Positions 36,436 through 50,529 are shown, counted from the first letter of the stretch. The stretch: 64,000 nt of DNA from Lucifuga dentata (GCA_014773175.1 VXCM01000460.1:62001-126000); one strand, 5' to 3'. Translations and numbers: made by a program. Notes: generated by a model not told the origin, from the sequence alone.

Positions 36436-37206
36436 GGCTGGATTTACACTGCAAGTCTTGACGCTCAATTCCGATCTTTTACCTATATCCAATTTTTTTT
36501 GTTCAGTGTATTTACATTTTCTTTTTTAAGCAGCTCATATCTGCTACCTGTATTTGCATGGCTTTGACATGTAGCAGCCCAGATGCAGCTGCGCATGTGC
36601 ACATTTCTGAGATGGATGTTAAAAAAAACAAAACAAAAAAAAAAACAATGGACTTCAATGGATGAGGGAACTATTTAAAAATATGATTGGCAGGTTAGAA
36701 ACTTTCAAATGCCTAGAGAAACATCTGATATGTTGTGTGAGCATTAATCTCTCCTATCGGGACACATATTTTCATTGGGCGATCACAGAGGAGAAGGGGG
36801 ACTTTTGCTGCTGTAAAGGCAGCCTGTTGTCACACACAAACATGTGTATTTGACATAAACACACATCAGTATGTCTGATATGTGTATGTCCTCCATTTCT
36901 GTTTGCAGAAAGCGATCATCTTATTGATCACTTACATCATCCATATGCAGTTAAGAGAACATGATGTAGGAGTCAGAATGGGAAGGAAATTACGATCTGT
37001 GTATTTAGACAGCAGATGCATTGGTGGATATCTGATATGTATCCAGTTTATTTCCACATATGCAAGTGGCCCAAATCGGATCTGAGCATATCCAGTTCCA
37101 TGTGGCTTTTTACCATTTGCATCTTCAGGAAGCGTATCCCATACGTGTCACATGTGAGCAAAATATCGGAATCAGTTCACATGTGCATAGTAGTGTAAAT
37201 CCAGCC
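36436..37206 (+). mobile_element. Harbinger-like non-autonomous element, full copy
   Basis: 771 bp with perfect 15-bp terminal inverted repeats, GGCTGGATTTACACT and AGTGTAAATCCAGCC. It is flanked by TAA on both sides (36433-36435 and 37207-37209), the 3-bp target duplication of PIF/Harbinger elements. There is no intact transposase frame. It lies in the same orientation as the truncated copy, only 31 bp away. Confidence 0.82.
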
Positions 37207-37367
37207 TAAGGTACCTGGAAGGACAAACACAGTCAGCAGATGGAGCACTAGTAGGACAGGCCTTACTCCAAAACCTGAGAGTCCTGTCATATCAGTGAAA
37301 AAAAAAAGAAAAGAAAAAAAGTCTAATAAGGAATTATATTTTGTGAATAGACAAAGCAATTCTTCAC

Positions 37368-37371
<4 letters not shown>

Positions 37372-37399
<28 letters not shown>
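37372..37399. repeat. (GT)n microsatellite
   Basis: About 14 GT units. Confidence 0.9.
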
Positions 37400-39284
37400 G
37401 CTGGATGGCTAAATGAGAAGAAAACTGGAGCTACATACTACATAAGTCACTTTTTCCCAAAAGAAACAGCTAAGAAAGGTAATTCCATCATAGGTTCAAA
37501 GATATTAACAGAAGAGAGATGATATATTACCTTACTAACTGTTGTAATACTGTACAACAGTACTGCTTTGTCATTAGCTTCTTTGACTTGAGGACAAAAT
37601 GTCTTGTGCTAGTTGCTCCCTGGTGGCACTGACCACTGCTGAGAGGTGGAAATTGCTCTGAGAGAGAAATGTAATTGGCAGGTGGAGGTGAGAGAACGGC
37701 CTACAGGGTTTTTTAACAGAAAGCTCAGCTGACGGGATTGAGTCGCTGGTTTTAACCCCGAACCATAAATTCAATTCAAAACCCAGTGATGATCATTTTA
37801 AAATCAAAGAGAAGTTAGTAATCTGATCACAGGAGATTCCCAAAGTCTCTATCAATAACCTGGCAGCAGGAAGGCCAGCACGCCATGCAAAGTCAGCATT
37901 ACATAGATTACAACAGCACGAGACCATCGTATTTTCTATATACATATTTTCCATTTAAATGAAAAGTTACTATTACAGAACCACTGAATCGATGAAAATG
38001 CTGCCCAGTTCCAATTTGTCATCAGGGAAGTGTTTGCGGGCGCATGTGGGTACGTGCATCTGTGATCATGTTTCAGTTGCCCCTTCATGGGAGTGATTTC
38101 CCACCTGAAACATCATCTTTTCATTTGACAGACATTTCTCTTTGTCAGTGGGAATGTGAGAAGCAAGTAAAAAAGAAAAAGGGGAAAAAAAAACATGAAG
38201 AGGGAGCTCTTAGGTTGTACCTGAAACATCACAAATCAATATTAGTCCTCACAGCAGCAAGCTGAGGAGGCACAAATTCCTTTTGTATCAGTGTGATGCA
38301 ATTATTCATCATTTTACCTGAGAGGGTTTGTTTTGCTACTTAATAAGCACAATGGTTATTGGAGGGTGAAACTGCAGGAAGTGCCCTTCTGTTATTTAAC
38401 GGTGGACTGAAGCAATCTGTCAAAGGATGCGAGTTCAACCAGGATGAACAGTCACATGATGAAATAGAGATGTACACATGATTGATAAGACAAGCAAAGC
38501 AGAAGTTTTTTCAAGGCGAGTTTAGAAAAAAAAATTATATAGAAACATACAATGCATAAGAGACAACATATGTTCCTCACCTACACACTCGCAGTCACAA
38601 CAGAGCTAGATGATACAAAAAAATCTATAATTTTACATAATATATACAATAAATCCAGGGGTGGTTTTCTGGGCACATAAGGTTCTTTTTCAGCAATACA
38701 TTACAAATTTCATAAGTGGGAGCTGCCCAGTATAAGCACAGGCTTCACTGGAGGAGCTGCTGGTTAAGTGTCTTTCTTATTCTTCATCTACGCCCAGATT
38801 TTCCTCATCAGTCACAGGCTTCACTTTTTGGTCTTCTATGCCATCATCTATACTGTGTTCTATACATCTGTAATGCTGTTTGGCTGAAACTTAAAAAGCC
38901 AGAAAATGTCAGCTTCCCTCTACGGAAATCTAATGTATGTATATAAATATGTGCAAATGCATCTATCATGTAATATGTACATTTGTGGGAATGAGATATA
39001 TGCCTTATATAGTAATGTCATACATGCCCCACTGTCCAAAAATTGAAACATGTCATATGGACAGACTGTATGTCCACATATTCCACATATATGGGAAACA
39101 CATGAAATGGGGTATATTATATGTGTGTATGTGTGTGTGAGTGTTCTTTGCGTAGTTGTGACATAAATCATCACTTGCAGATACACGCGAAATAGCTTGC
39201 ACACATGTGCACAGGTAACACATATATGAAGACTATACTGTATGAGCTGGACATAAATTTTACCATACATGTGTGAAACGTCTA
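37400..39284. other. Region without a recognised gene
   Basis: No domain-bearing frame, RNA gene or delimited element seen. TG/TA-rich ATGTAT-like sequence increases towards 38930-39280. Confidence 0.55.
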
Positions 39285-39623
39285 TTAAAGGACCATACCA
39301 GTGATTTTGCATGTTTAAGCCCAGTACATCATATCCACATACACATTACATGACTGAAAAATTATTTCCCAGCATAAAACTGTATTTTAGTTTTCCTATT
39401 ATTTTGCCAAATTCCCCAATCTTTCATCTGTGATTACTTATTTCAAGAGCATTTCAAGTCTCTACAAGTTGATTTTTATAGTGTAATGAATGAATTGAAA
39501 CCAATGGCAGACTGTAGAGTAGGAAAAAAATTCTAAAATTTACCATTGATATTTTGGGAAAATGGTTGTCCGTCATACAGTATATTGGGCTCAAACACGT
39601 TAAATCACCGGTATTGTCCTTTT
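39285..39623 (+). mobile_element. TTAA-bounded element, copy 3 (internally deleted)
   Basis: Begins TTAAAGGACCATACCAGTGA and ends near CACCGGTATTGTCCTTTT, with the terminal TTAA mutated. About 250 bp of the usual middle (the GGGACTATATTCCC block) is missing. Confidence 0.8.
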
Positions 39624-42299
39624 ACATGTATGTATGCATGTATGTATGTATGACACAGATGTAACATATATGATTACCTCTCTCTTCTCTTCTGTATTTT
39701 GCATGTTTGGCACTTAGGTTTATATATATTAAATCCACCTATTTTGACTTCTATTGTTCAATCATTGTTACTTTCAAGGTATAAATGACTGTATGCAAAA
39801 CTGAATGATGTCCAGTTTAATATTAATAGAAGAAAAACTATAAATCATTTTATGCACATTCAGTTCCAAAAGAAAACACACAAAACCAAAAGCTGAAATT
39901 CCGTTGCTGCAGTAAAAAAAGCACTTTAGCCTCTTTAAATAAATTATCGTACCTACTGTTGGTGTCCAACCACTCTGTTGCTGCTATAAAATATTTGGAT
40001 AATGCATGCAAACACGTTGCCCTGTACAAACCTCTGGAGAGTTGAGGGGAGAAGAGCTGGGCTAAGCAGTCTGGCTGCACATTCTCAGTTCTCAGAGATT
40101 ATTTATTCCAAACTGTTGAGAGCAGAAAAATATTAAGTTGCTGAAGAATATACTGTATATTCAGAAATGTTTTTCTTCTGTTCCATTTTCCTTTCTGCCA
40201 CTTTTACTTTTTCTTCCCTTTGTATCCACTACACTTCTTTCTCCTTCCCCATCCTGGTCAATTATCTCACCACCTATTCATCCACATTGTTCTTTTCCTT
40301 TCCATTTTCTCATCCTCCTCTCTACCTCATTCTGTCCCTGTTCTTTCTTTACCCTCCCTCCCCTTCCTCTTCCATTTCCATGTTTCTCTACTCCTCCCTC
40401 CCTCTTTACTCCTGCACTCTTTTCCACATATCACCCTCTTCCTCCTCATCTATCTCCTTTTTTCTCGTCTTGTTCATTTCAACTTATCTTCAGACCTGGT
40501 CAGCTCTGCAGAGTAATTTAGCTGCCGGTGAGTCTTGGGCCAAATCTGTCACCACACTAGCAGTGGCACTTGTGATTTCCCACCGGGACCGCAGACACTT
40601 CTAATCATGTCTTCAGGGACACCATAAAGACAGAAGGGCGGGCTGAAGAATAACAGACAGGTGGTGAAAAAGAAGAAGCCCATTAGACAAATAGGCAGAG
40701 ATGTAACCCGTAACAGCATCGGATAAGATTCCTGTGAATTAATTAGGCGTAGCGCTCAGCCAAGAGGAAACTGCAATAATCTCACAAGTGGAGGCCATTT
40801 AATACTGTCACTAAAAACATCTAATGGCTGCATATGAGCTCGTATTAAATAAGTGTGTGAACTTGATTACCAAACAACTAGGCCAACCTATTTTTGGTCT
40901 GATATACTACACATATGCTCCACCATATACCCACCTCGATATATATGCAGGTGGGTTATACAGCACATGGATGCATGATATACACAAACTGAATGCATAA
41001 GAGGAAGCCACAGTATCGCCATGGCAAATGCCCCTGAGACCTCTAAGTAGCTTCTCGATCTGTACAAGCTGGTGGTTGAACAGAAGGGTGGAAAGCTCCA
41101 GCTGTGCAACCTCTGAATCTGTTCTGATACATGAAGGAATAGACAGTACAACTTTAATTAACTCGCCCAATCAGCTGTGCAATGACAAATGACAGAGTAG
41201 CAGGAGAAGGTGAATGTGCGAGTATGTGTGTGTGTGTGTGTGCACTTCCATGAATGTAAGCGGCTCTTGAGGATGATACACACACACACACACACACATC
41301 CCTGAATGTGTCTTCACATATGTTTGTGTGCCTTCACATGCGTGTTGGTATCCTTTGATTGAAAGGAAAAACGACCTCTCCTGTCAACCCGAGTATCTAG
41401 TTTAGAAAAAGACTTACGTCCACATTATGCCCCATATGTTCCATCCTGATTACGAGATGGTGGATGGAGAGATCGACGGGGAGGTGACAGATCCGACCCC
41501 ACGCTCATTATGTATCTAGCTATGGATATGACAGCTCTGATGAATGATGGGGACACACTGTGGAGAGCTGAGGGGCTGGGTAAACTTTCTGGCCACAGGA
41601 GCTTTTTTCACACTGAATGCAAAATGAGTGGGCTTATTCTGTGGCTGGAAGGGATTGTTCAGCTGTCAGAAATGCTTTTTTTTTTTTTTTTTTTNTTTTT
41701 TTTTTTTTTTTTTGCCTCAAAAATGCACTTAAAAACACAAGCCTTTTATCAAGCAAAAACAAAGAGGCAAAACCATAAAAAAGAACAAAAGAGGAGTTTC
41801 ATTTTGAAACACTGTCACTGTGTTGAAAATATTGACTAAAACACATAAAAAAAGATGCTTGTAAAAATTATAGCAAGATGTTAATTTCCTTCTTAAACGA
41901 GCCATGATGAGAGTTTATATATTTTAACCCATTAACTACAAATTGCATATACTGTACATTACTGCCAACCATTTAATAAATCTTGAATTCCTTTAAGCCT
42001 TGCTGGTAAATGGTACAGAAAACAACTTGCTAAGACTTGCTGCCTTGAGAAACATGCTTGAGGCATGGAATCCATCACAACCATCATTGGCATTTTTGGT
42101 CATAGTTACATAATCATCACATTATCAACACGCCATCACAGTTAATTAAAAAAAAATCCCCTTGTTGGCACCTTTAATGATTGATCAGAGCCAGTTGCCA
42201 AAACATATCAAGCCCTGAAGACAAAGCAAACATGAAAGACCATGATTTTATTTATTTATTTATTTATTTATTTTTGTCTTGCCTTAAATGGTTCTTTTC
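39624..42299. other. Region without a recognised gene
   Basis: Contains a pyrimidine-rich stretch (about 40160-40490), GT and CA runs at 41226-41242 and 41278-41298, and a poly-T with an N at 41695. Long frames in the pyrimidine-rich stretch are Ser/Leu/Pro-rich composition artefacts. Confidence 0.6.
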
Positions 42300-42317
42300 C
42301 ACTGCTGATAATAAGTT

Positions 42318-42790
42318 TCAGCGTTCAGTAATGCTGTGGGGGTGTTTTGAGGGAGAGAGATTTGAGACTTAGTCCAAGTTAAAGGAATTATGAAGAAAGA
42401 GAATTTACCATTCCATCCTTCAATGACACACGATTCCATTCAGTTTACGAATTATTGGTCAAAATTTCATTCTTCAACAGGACAGTGATCCAAAACATTC
42501 ATCAAAATGATGCCAAAATTACATCCATTCAAAAGAGAAGCAAAAGATTTTGAGAATTCTGATTTGGCCAGAGGAGGTTACTTTGATGAAACCAAAGTCT
42601 GAACCTGAAATGAATTCAAAGGATTTTATGTTGACAGATTCTTCTTGAAAATTAATTAGTTACATTTATTTTATGTATTTTTGTCATTTTCTGTGCAATA
42701 AATTGTAAAACAAACAGCGTATTGTTGATTTTTTTTTTTTTTTTTTTTTTAATCTGGGGGTGGCCTCAAACTTCTGGTCTGTAGTGTAGC
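42318..42790 (+). pseudogene. Tc1-like transposon remnant, 3' half
   Basis: Plus-strand frames read SVMLWGCF near 42328-42351 and FILQQDSDPKHSSK near 42464-42505. These are the SVMVWGCF block and the QQDNDPKHTSK block carrying the second catalytic aspartate. They are followed by a stop and decayed sequence. The right end has a Tc1-type terminus, GGTGGCCTCAAACTTCTGGT then CTGTAGTGTAG. It shares TTCTTGAAAA(A/C)TAATTAGTT with the element at 56512-56843, so the two are one family. The poly-T before the terminus is not part of the usual sequence. Confidence 0.78.
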
Positions 42791-44090
42791 TGGCAGGCAA
42801 ATACTCAGAAAGACTTCCAGAGGCTAAGGTGACTCTTTCATTTGTCTGAATCAGCTCAGAAACTCCAACAAGTAGTTTAAATGAATAATAATGGCAGGAA
42901 AAATTGTTTGTGTTTGTGTTAACATATTCTTTTATGATTTAATTTTATCAGTTATTTTTCTTTTTTCTTATTTTCTTTTTCATATTGTTCTATAAATTAA
43001 ATAGTTAGATGCATGTTCTGGAGAATTTGCCTCATATAAGTCTCTTGAGGGTTTTTACACTTTCTCCATCACATTTCCTTTTTTGCTTGTATAATTTGTA
43101 TTTTTTTATGTATGTGTAAATAAATAAACTAAACATAATCAATAGTCATTGCTTGATAACCTTTCCTACTTTTTACAAACAAACAAAGAGCTTTTTCTTT
43201 GGAAATGTTTCGACTCTTCAAGGATTTGTCCTTATGAAACAAACTGTGGATTCCCATTAATACCCCCTAGGGGTCTTGGATGTTGCGACAGCTGTGCTCA
43301 CCTCATCAGGAGCTGTTACATCACAGCATACATTTAAAAAAAAAAAAAATTAAAAGGTGACCAAATTCCCATCAGCCTCAGCTGTAGTATAGCAAAGTAG
43401 TACAGTTGGATTTTTGTTGCTGTCGTCGTTGTTTCTTCCTGCTGGATAATTGCATGAAATTTTAATCCATTATGAAAACAAGACTTAACTAACTGTAGAA
43501 AAAAAAAAATGAAATTCTGTGAAAACAGAAACTGTATCCTTGGACATCGTTTTCCTGCTTCTTTTAATTTAAGTTACCAAAAGTTTAACTATGCTTAAAA
43601 TATTCACATTAAGTCAGAGAATATTGCTGCTGGCAATAACTGATTAATGTGCTGCAACTATGGAGTGAGGCTACAATAGCTTCAGTGGATTTTTTTTTTT
43701 TTCAGTTGTGCTGTGTGGTGAGCCGGGCGAGGCCACGTTCTGCATCTGTAATGACTTAGAGGAGTGTGTAGAATGTGGATTAGAAGGAGAAAGTTGAGAA
43801 TCTTGAAGGTCAGAAGCCAGAGGTTAGACCAGGAACAAAAACAAGCAGGTGAGCCAAAAGCAATGAGCTGAACGGTGCAGAGCTGCCAGAACCCTTTACA
43901 CTCATAAGATAATTTATCATAATGCTGCATAATTAAATTTGTGGTGGAGAAAGATACAGTTAACCTAGTTTGTGTGAACAAAATTTGGATTTCATGGTTC
44001 GTGCTCATTTCATAAAGGGATTCAGTGTCTGTTGGATGTCGCTAATAGAGCTTAAACTATCCATCCCTTCATGTCAAGTATTTCCAGTGT

Positions 44091-44335
44091 TTGTTGTTTT
44101 TGCTTGTTCATTTGTTGATAGCTGTTTGTTTGTTTGACTGTTTTATTGTTGTTTTTGTTTGTTGTTTGCCAGTTGTTCTTTTTTTGCTGATTGTTGTTTG
44201 TTTGCTGGCTGCTTGGTTTTTGGTTGTTGGTTATTAGCTGTTTGTTTGCTAGTTGTTTGTTTGTTGTTATTAAAAGTCATTGTATATCATTGGGTTGTTT
44301 GATTGGTTTCTGCTTGATTGCTAACTATCTGTTTA
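44091..44335. repeat. Degenerate TTTG/TTG-rich minisatellite
   Basis: About 245 bases built from variants of GTTTGTTTG and TTGTTGTTTG interspersed with GCTGTTTGTT-type units. Confidence 0.85.
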
Positions 44336-46164
44336 GCAAAAGCTACTTTGCTGTAAGGTTAACCTGATTGTTAACCTTTGCACTATCAGAGCTGCAACTG
44401 CTGTGCTAGCTAAAGTTAATGCCAATGCTAACCCTTCCTGGTGCTGCTTCACATTAAAAGCAAACTGCTTCAAGAATTTTAATGTGAAGCAGCTGCCAGA
44501 AGTGCAGACTTCAGTATAAAAGACTGCAAAACATGCTGCAAACTCCTTTGTAGATAAAAATTGATCAATACGTCGAGATGTGGACAATTCTCATCACTTT
44601 TTTGTGATCTTTTATCAAAGTAAGAAACCCCTAAAACAGGTTTAATAATGCCATTTATCACAGCATGCTCACAGAAACGGCTATGATTGTTGTTTATGCT
44701 CAAGTATATTACACCATGTCATAATCTAGCCACATGGAAAAACAGCAACAAGCACCAAAGTAATCATACATAGGTGAAAATATATCAAAGCAACAGATTT
44801 AAATCAATAAATGTGCACTCAATTTCACAGCTCTTGATTACATGATTCGTCTATAATTCACAAAAAATACATTCTACACCAGGCTACTAAAGCTAGAGTC
44901 GCTTGAAAGTGAAAAGACAAGACATGTCAGCTAAGTGTTATTAATTCAGCAGGGATGGTGTAGGCGGGATACAAATTTCAGCAGGTCATCACAGAAGCAT
45001 GCAGCCATTCATCATATCCCTGTTTTACCATATCAAGGAAATTCACCTGCAGAGTGGAGATGTGGGCGTGAGACAGGATGTGAGGAGGGTCATGCTGAAG
45101 GAGTAGCTGTTTTCACATAATTGTTGAATAGTCTGTTCACATTTGTAGATGTAGCTTGGAGACAGCCAGAACATTAAAAAATAAAAAAATAAAAAACACA
45201 AAGTCCACAGTTATCAATCATCAAGCCTGACACAAAACATCAACAGATATAAAATGCTTTGGGAAACGGTAAAGAGGTGAAGTGTATTCTGTTAAAACTC
45301 ACTCTTCTAGAGTGCACCTCATCATTTTCTTATCCTTCTATCATTTGTTTTGGGAATCAATATTTCACATAATAGTTCACAGACTAGAAGCTTTTCCTTG
45401 TTTATCCATGAAATGTTTGCTATTATTGATTTGGCTCCAATTTGACTGTTGTAGTTTGTGCACAAAATGTTTTCATCGACAATCATTCAGGTGTTCAGCG
45501 CACATTAGCCGTGTCTGTGTTTGTTGTGTGCTGCCAAAAACACTTTGCTAATGACAAAGTTAAACATCAGCAGGACAAAAGGTGTGAAATCAACAGAGTT
45601 TAAAACCAGACAGGCAAAAAAGGTGACAGAGTTTGAGCAATTTGAAAATAATCAATCAATAATTTGATAATCATCATCAACCCCTTCTTAGGACTTCAAA
45701 TGGATTTATCAAAGTTTAACTGACAGCAAAGCATAGTTGAAATGTGTTGAGCATGACAACCATTAAATAGACTGATAACACTTATCCTGTCCTCTTTTTG
45801 ACTCCGTTTTTCTTTTTTATTACAAAAAAAAGTGATTCAAAATAGCCAAGAATACCTCATACGTTTGACAATTTTCAATAAACTGACTAAAAAACATTGG
45901 CCAAAGCTTTGGGAACTGAGCAAAAATTGAGACCAGGGATTTGTGCTATAGGCAGGACAAGTTTCAAGCCAAGTCTCAGTGGTTTAGCTGTTCCTCACTT
46001 TCTCTGCCCCCCCCCCGGACCCAAGTGTGAACAGGAAATGTATGGGGCTATGATGTGCTAAGAAAGGAGTTGTGATGTGTCACAATTAAAATGCAGTCTA
46101 CTGATAGAATTGATATGGATAAATCCATATAATGGTATAAATCTACTACATCATTTATGCCAGT

Positions 46165-46217
<53 letters not shown>
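46165..46217. repeat. (GA)n microsatellite
   Basis: About 26 GA units. Confidence 0.95.
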
Positions 46218-46218
<1 letters not shown>

Positions 46219-46526
46219 CTTAAAATTTTTTGCCCTATTCCATGCTCAGTCACAACATTAAAAAAATAAAAATAAAATAAGGAAACTGGAATGAGAATGA
46301 GATGTGAATCTTCCTGAGAATGTGAATCTGCCATGGAGAAAATGCTGAAATTATTGGATTTGAAATCAGTTTATGAACATGGAACAGAACAGTCCCTTCT
46401 CTTTCAGCTGGAGATGAAAAATCATATGTGCTTATGGAGATAGAATTTCATACTTCTTCAGCAGAAAATTGGCATGCTTAACAATGTTTGCCCTATTTCA
46501 TTCCCAGTCCCAAAGTCAAAGAAGAG

Positions 46527-46527
<1 letters not shown>

Positions 46528-46578
<51 letters not shown>

Positions 46579-46601
46579 NTTTTTTTTTTTTTTTTTTTTT
46601 T
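46528..46601. repeat. (CA)n joined to poly-T through an N
   Basis: About 25 CA units, one N (46579), then about 22 T. The N marks an uncertain join. Confidence 0.9.
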
Positions 46602-47520
46602 AATTTCCAGGAAGTGACATTTAATTGCAGACAAAGCACACTTCAGGGATCTAATGTTGATTTAATATCTTTGCTCTATTATCTGAGTTGTATAGAGTTA
46701 AATAACAAGTGCTTCATCTTTGGGAACACTTTGTTAGACTTTTTGTATCTGTTTTAGAGGGATTTGTTTGTGTTTTTCTGTTATTTATACACAGACATGA
46801 ATTATGATTTTTTTTTTTCAATTGTTATCATTGTAGCTTATACAAAGCAAACAAACAAACAAAATAGCCTGAGAGAAGTAGGAGAATAGGATATTACCTT
46901 TCCCACCCATATATCCTCCTGAGAAAAGAAAAAAATGCTTTGGGATGCCTGGGAAGGGAAGGGAAAGATAGTATTCCTTGAGGGGGGAAAAAAGCAGATG
47001 AAATATTAATACTTGACATTCCTGAGCCAGATTCACAGTGGCATCACTATGTGTGAAGAGGTGACATATTCTGGAGATTGGGTGATGATGACATTCATGG
47101 CTCAGACACACTTCCTGTGCACGCTGTCATTTTGAATGAGGGACAGGCTGACAGGTTGGCTGCCGTCTGCTCAACATTTAAAACACATTTTCATGGAAAT
47201 TAAAAGCTGCCAATCACAACCGTTCAAAACCAAAAACACAAATCTAGAACTTTAGCTGTATGACTGCATGTGACAATAGGAAATTCAATATTTTATGAAT
47301 CTGTGACTGTATGGGTGTTAATTGTGGTGGTGACCTTGCCATGAACTCCTACAAATGTCAGAAAACATTTCATAAATATTTCCACACTGGTCCTTGAACG
47401 TTACTTTTACCCTTTCTTTCTGGAGCAAAGAGGTTATTCTGAACAGCCACCTACTGTTATATCAGTGCAAATTTTATTCATAAATCATAAGTCATTCTCA
47501 AGTGAATGACTGGATATTCT

Positions 47521-48163
47521 TTAAAGGACCATCGCAGTGATTTTTGCATGTTTAAGCCCCATAAATACTGGCAGCTTACATTACTTACATTACTTACATT
47601 ACTGATGACCATTTTCCAAAACATAAAACTGTGTTTTAGTTTTCCTGTTGTTTTGCCAAATCTCCGGATCTTTCAAAATCCAATGTTCATACACCCATAT
47701 TTAAAATTCAGTGTTGCACCTGCTAACACTTACATCCAAATGTAAAAGGGACGGTCATTTATAAATTTCCTGCCTTCCTCTCCAAGGAGAAAAAGACTTT
47801 TTCCCTGGCAGACATACAGTACATGCTCATACACATAATGTGTGTTCTCTGTGTTAAAGTTACTTTGACAAAAAAAAAAAAAAAAAAAATTCCAGAAATT
47901 TAATAGTGTTGTTTTGTGATGGATTACTTATCTTGCTGTGATGGATTACGTATCTCAAGCACATTTCAAGTCTCTACAAGTTCATTTTAATAGCGTACTG
48001 CAACAAACTGAAGCTAAATGGATGTCTGGAAGGTAGGAAAAACAATTCTAATATTTATCGCTCCAGTAGTAGGTTTTGGGAAATGGTTGTCCGTAACATA
48101 ACATGTGTTTTATGGGTTGTATATATTGGGCTCAAACATATAACCACAGGTATGCTCCTTTAA
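47521..48163 (+). mobile_element. TTAA-bounded element, copy 4
   Basis: 643 bp from TTAA to TTAA, starting AGGACCATCGCAGTGATTTT and ending near ACCACAGGTATGCTCCT. Internal blocks match the family. A local triplication of ACATTACTT lies at about 47578-47600. The next repeat (family 2, copy B) begins at its right TTAA. Confidence 0.85.
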
Positions 48164-48480
48164 AGGGACATTCTATACAAATTCATCATTCTTATTTTCA
48201 TTTAGGGGTGCATTTTGAAATTTTGCAATGCTTTAACATGCAAGGCAACACACTGACCACTTCTACTCTCTTCCTGCAGCACTACTCTGCACACTGAGTG
48301 AAAACAGGAAATCAGGCCTGATATGGCAACACCTAATCAAATCAGACAACTGGACTGCAAAACACAGATGCTGTCTGAACGCTTGCTTTCTAGTCTCATT
48401 CTTGGTGGGTGTGTCTCACAAGGTGGATAAATTCAGAATGTGAGACACGTTGATGTCAACATGTTACAGACATAAAGGAC
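48164..48480 (+). repeat. Dispersed repeat family 2, copy B
   Basis: Starts AGGGACATTCTATAC directly after the TTAA ending copy 4. Shares CTTATTTTCATTTAGGGGT, TTGCAATGCTTTAA, CACACTGAGTGAAAACAGG and GGTGTGTCT blocks with copies A and C. The abutment and the TTAAAGGGACAT start suggest it may also be a TTAA-bounded element. Confidence 0.7.
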
Positions 48481-50419
48481 CAATCAAAAACTCCTATAAG
48501 CTTGTCATACTGGATGCATTTCAGTGGGAGTGAACTTCAAGTTTTACAGCTTTGACACCCACTCCCTACTTTAATCCCCCCCCCCNTTTTTTTTTTTTTT
48601 TTTTTTACTAGTTTGAAAAAACAATCCCCTTTGCTCATGTAGTCCCTGCCACTGCCAAGTTCTCTCTTGGTCTGCAGAGGGATGAAGTCATGAAGTCAGC
48701 CATGTGCTGCCTCTGTCACATGTGGTGCCACGATCTGCTTCTTTTCTACTGTACCTGCGGGAGTTGAGCTTCACTGGGATGGCGTAACAGGAGCCCCTCC
48801 CCCCCCCAGATCCTTTCCCTTTCCATGCAGGGCAGACAACCACTAATGAGTTTCTAGTGCAATGTCAAGGATGAGAACACTCTGCTGCTTCCCATCTACG
48901 AACAAGTTAAATGTATCGTGGGGACAGATGAGCAAGCCAGAGGAACCAGGGATCGAACCTATGGGTGTCTGCAGTTCTGGGTGAGAATTTTGCTTGTGTG
49001 CTTCCTGTGCACCTCATCATTAAAATTCTGTCAAAAAAAGCAAACATTTCAGCCAGGATTCACAACAAAACCACAGAGCTAATTTGGAATGGCAAACAAG
49101 ATTATTTTTGTGAAGAGCCTGTTCCAAATTATTGGGATTTTGAGGAATTTAGTAACAGGTAATTGTTGTTCAAATTTGAATGGAATCTAAATTGGCAGTG
49201 TATCCCTGGAAGCCAAAGTAAGATCATCAGTTCTCCTTTCAGTTCTCCTGACTATATCCCAGGGATTACAAAGCTCAGCAAATGAACAAACACGTGCTGT
49301 AGATTGATTATCTTGACCGTGTTGTTAAATATGATCTGATATGCGATTAAGGAGCAATGGCTCCACAGTGGGCATACATAGGGGACAGCACAGGATGTGC
49401 TGAAGTGTTCCTTGGTGACTGAGCTGAAATGTATGTTTAATGCACCGCTCCCATGGTAAACCATTACAGTATGAGCTGTTAGACACTGCTCTCACCCCGG
49501 GGAGAGTTGTGACCAATTAAAAGAAGCCTTGAATGGGAATGGGAGTTGCGCTCAGGGAAGAGTACACGCCAGTCTGACAGGTAGACACACACGGGCACGA
49601 GCAAGCTTTCGCACATGCGTGTGTACATTTACAGAGAGGGGAAATGAGGCAGAAGTGGAAAGATGGAGGTTACTGTCTCGAAATGTTTGCACATGGGAAC
49701 CTTTGGTTCATCTGTGCCAGGTGTTCAGACAGAGAAAAGGAGCTCGATCAGAGCGGCGGGTGGGAAAAAAAANAAAAAAAAAAAAAAAAACATGAAACGG
49801 GACACAGGCTCCTCGAGCGACTTCAGCTCCTGTCACTGTTATTTATAAATAGCTGGCTGTGTGCATTTTCAGAGCTGATGTACCTGTCACTCGTTCCGTG
49901 ACAGTGAATAATGAGTTCCACTCACCTCTGCATTTCATTTACTGGACAGACCCTTCTTCACTCCCATATGGCGTTTCATAGTCGTTTCATAATGCTTATA
50001 CAACACTTAATTTGTTGGAAGCAGCCCTATAGCTCGGGTTCTTCTACGTGTTTGTGCATGGAGATGATTCTGTTTTCTTCTCAGCCAGAGGCAGCTTACA
50101 AGTTTTTAATTTCAATGAGCTAAACAAAAATCCCTACGTTGCTACAGAATCCTATCTTAAATAAAAAGAAAGAACCAAACTCTTCATAACAGTACAACTA
50201 ACTGGAGGCTGTATTTAGCGCAAACATACATCTGAGGCACGTTATTGACTTCTCATTCCCTACAGCGCACATGCATCCTGTATCCCAACACCCTCACGTC
50301 CATCTGTAAGGCCCTTTAACTGGTGAGTTTGATTTTTCTCAGTCAGATGGTGCTGGTATGACTTCCAGGGAGGTGATCAATATCAGTGGATATCAATATA
50401 GATGGATGGTTGGGAACAT

Positions 50420-50462
<43 letters not shown>

Positions 50463-50486
50463 GATTTATTGATTACANGGGAACAT

Positions 50487-50529
<43 letters not shown>

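Larger units (their letters stand above)
42791..47520. other. Region without a recognised gene
   Basis: AT-rich, with a TTTG-rich degenerate minisatellite (44091-44335), (GA)n at 46165-46217, (CA)n at 46528-46578 and chance frames. Confidence 0.6.

Noticed and set aside
40138..40604. Plus-strand Ser/Leu/Pro/Phe-rich frames
   Set aside because: They overlap in several frames and come from C/T-rich sequence, with no domain or splice context.
48944..48956. GGTTCGATCCC on the minus strand, resembling a tRNA/SINE B box
   Set aside because: No A box at the right spacing and no cloverleaf; likely chance.
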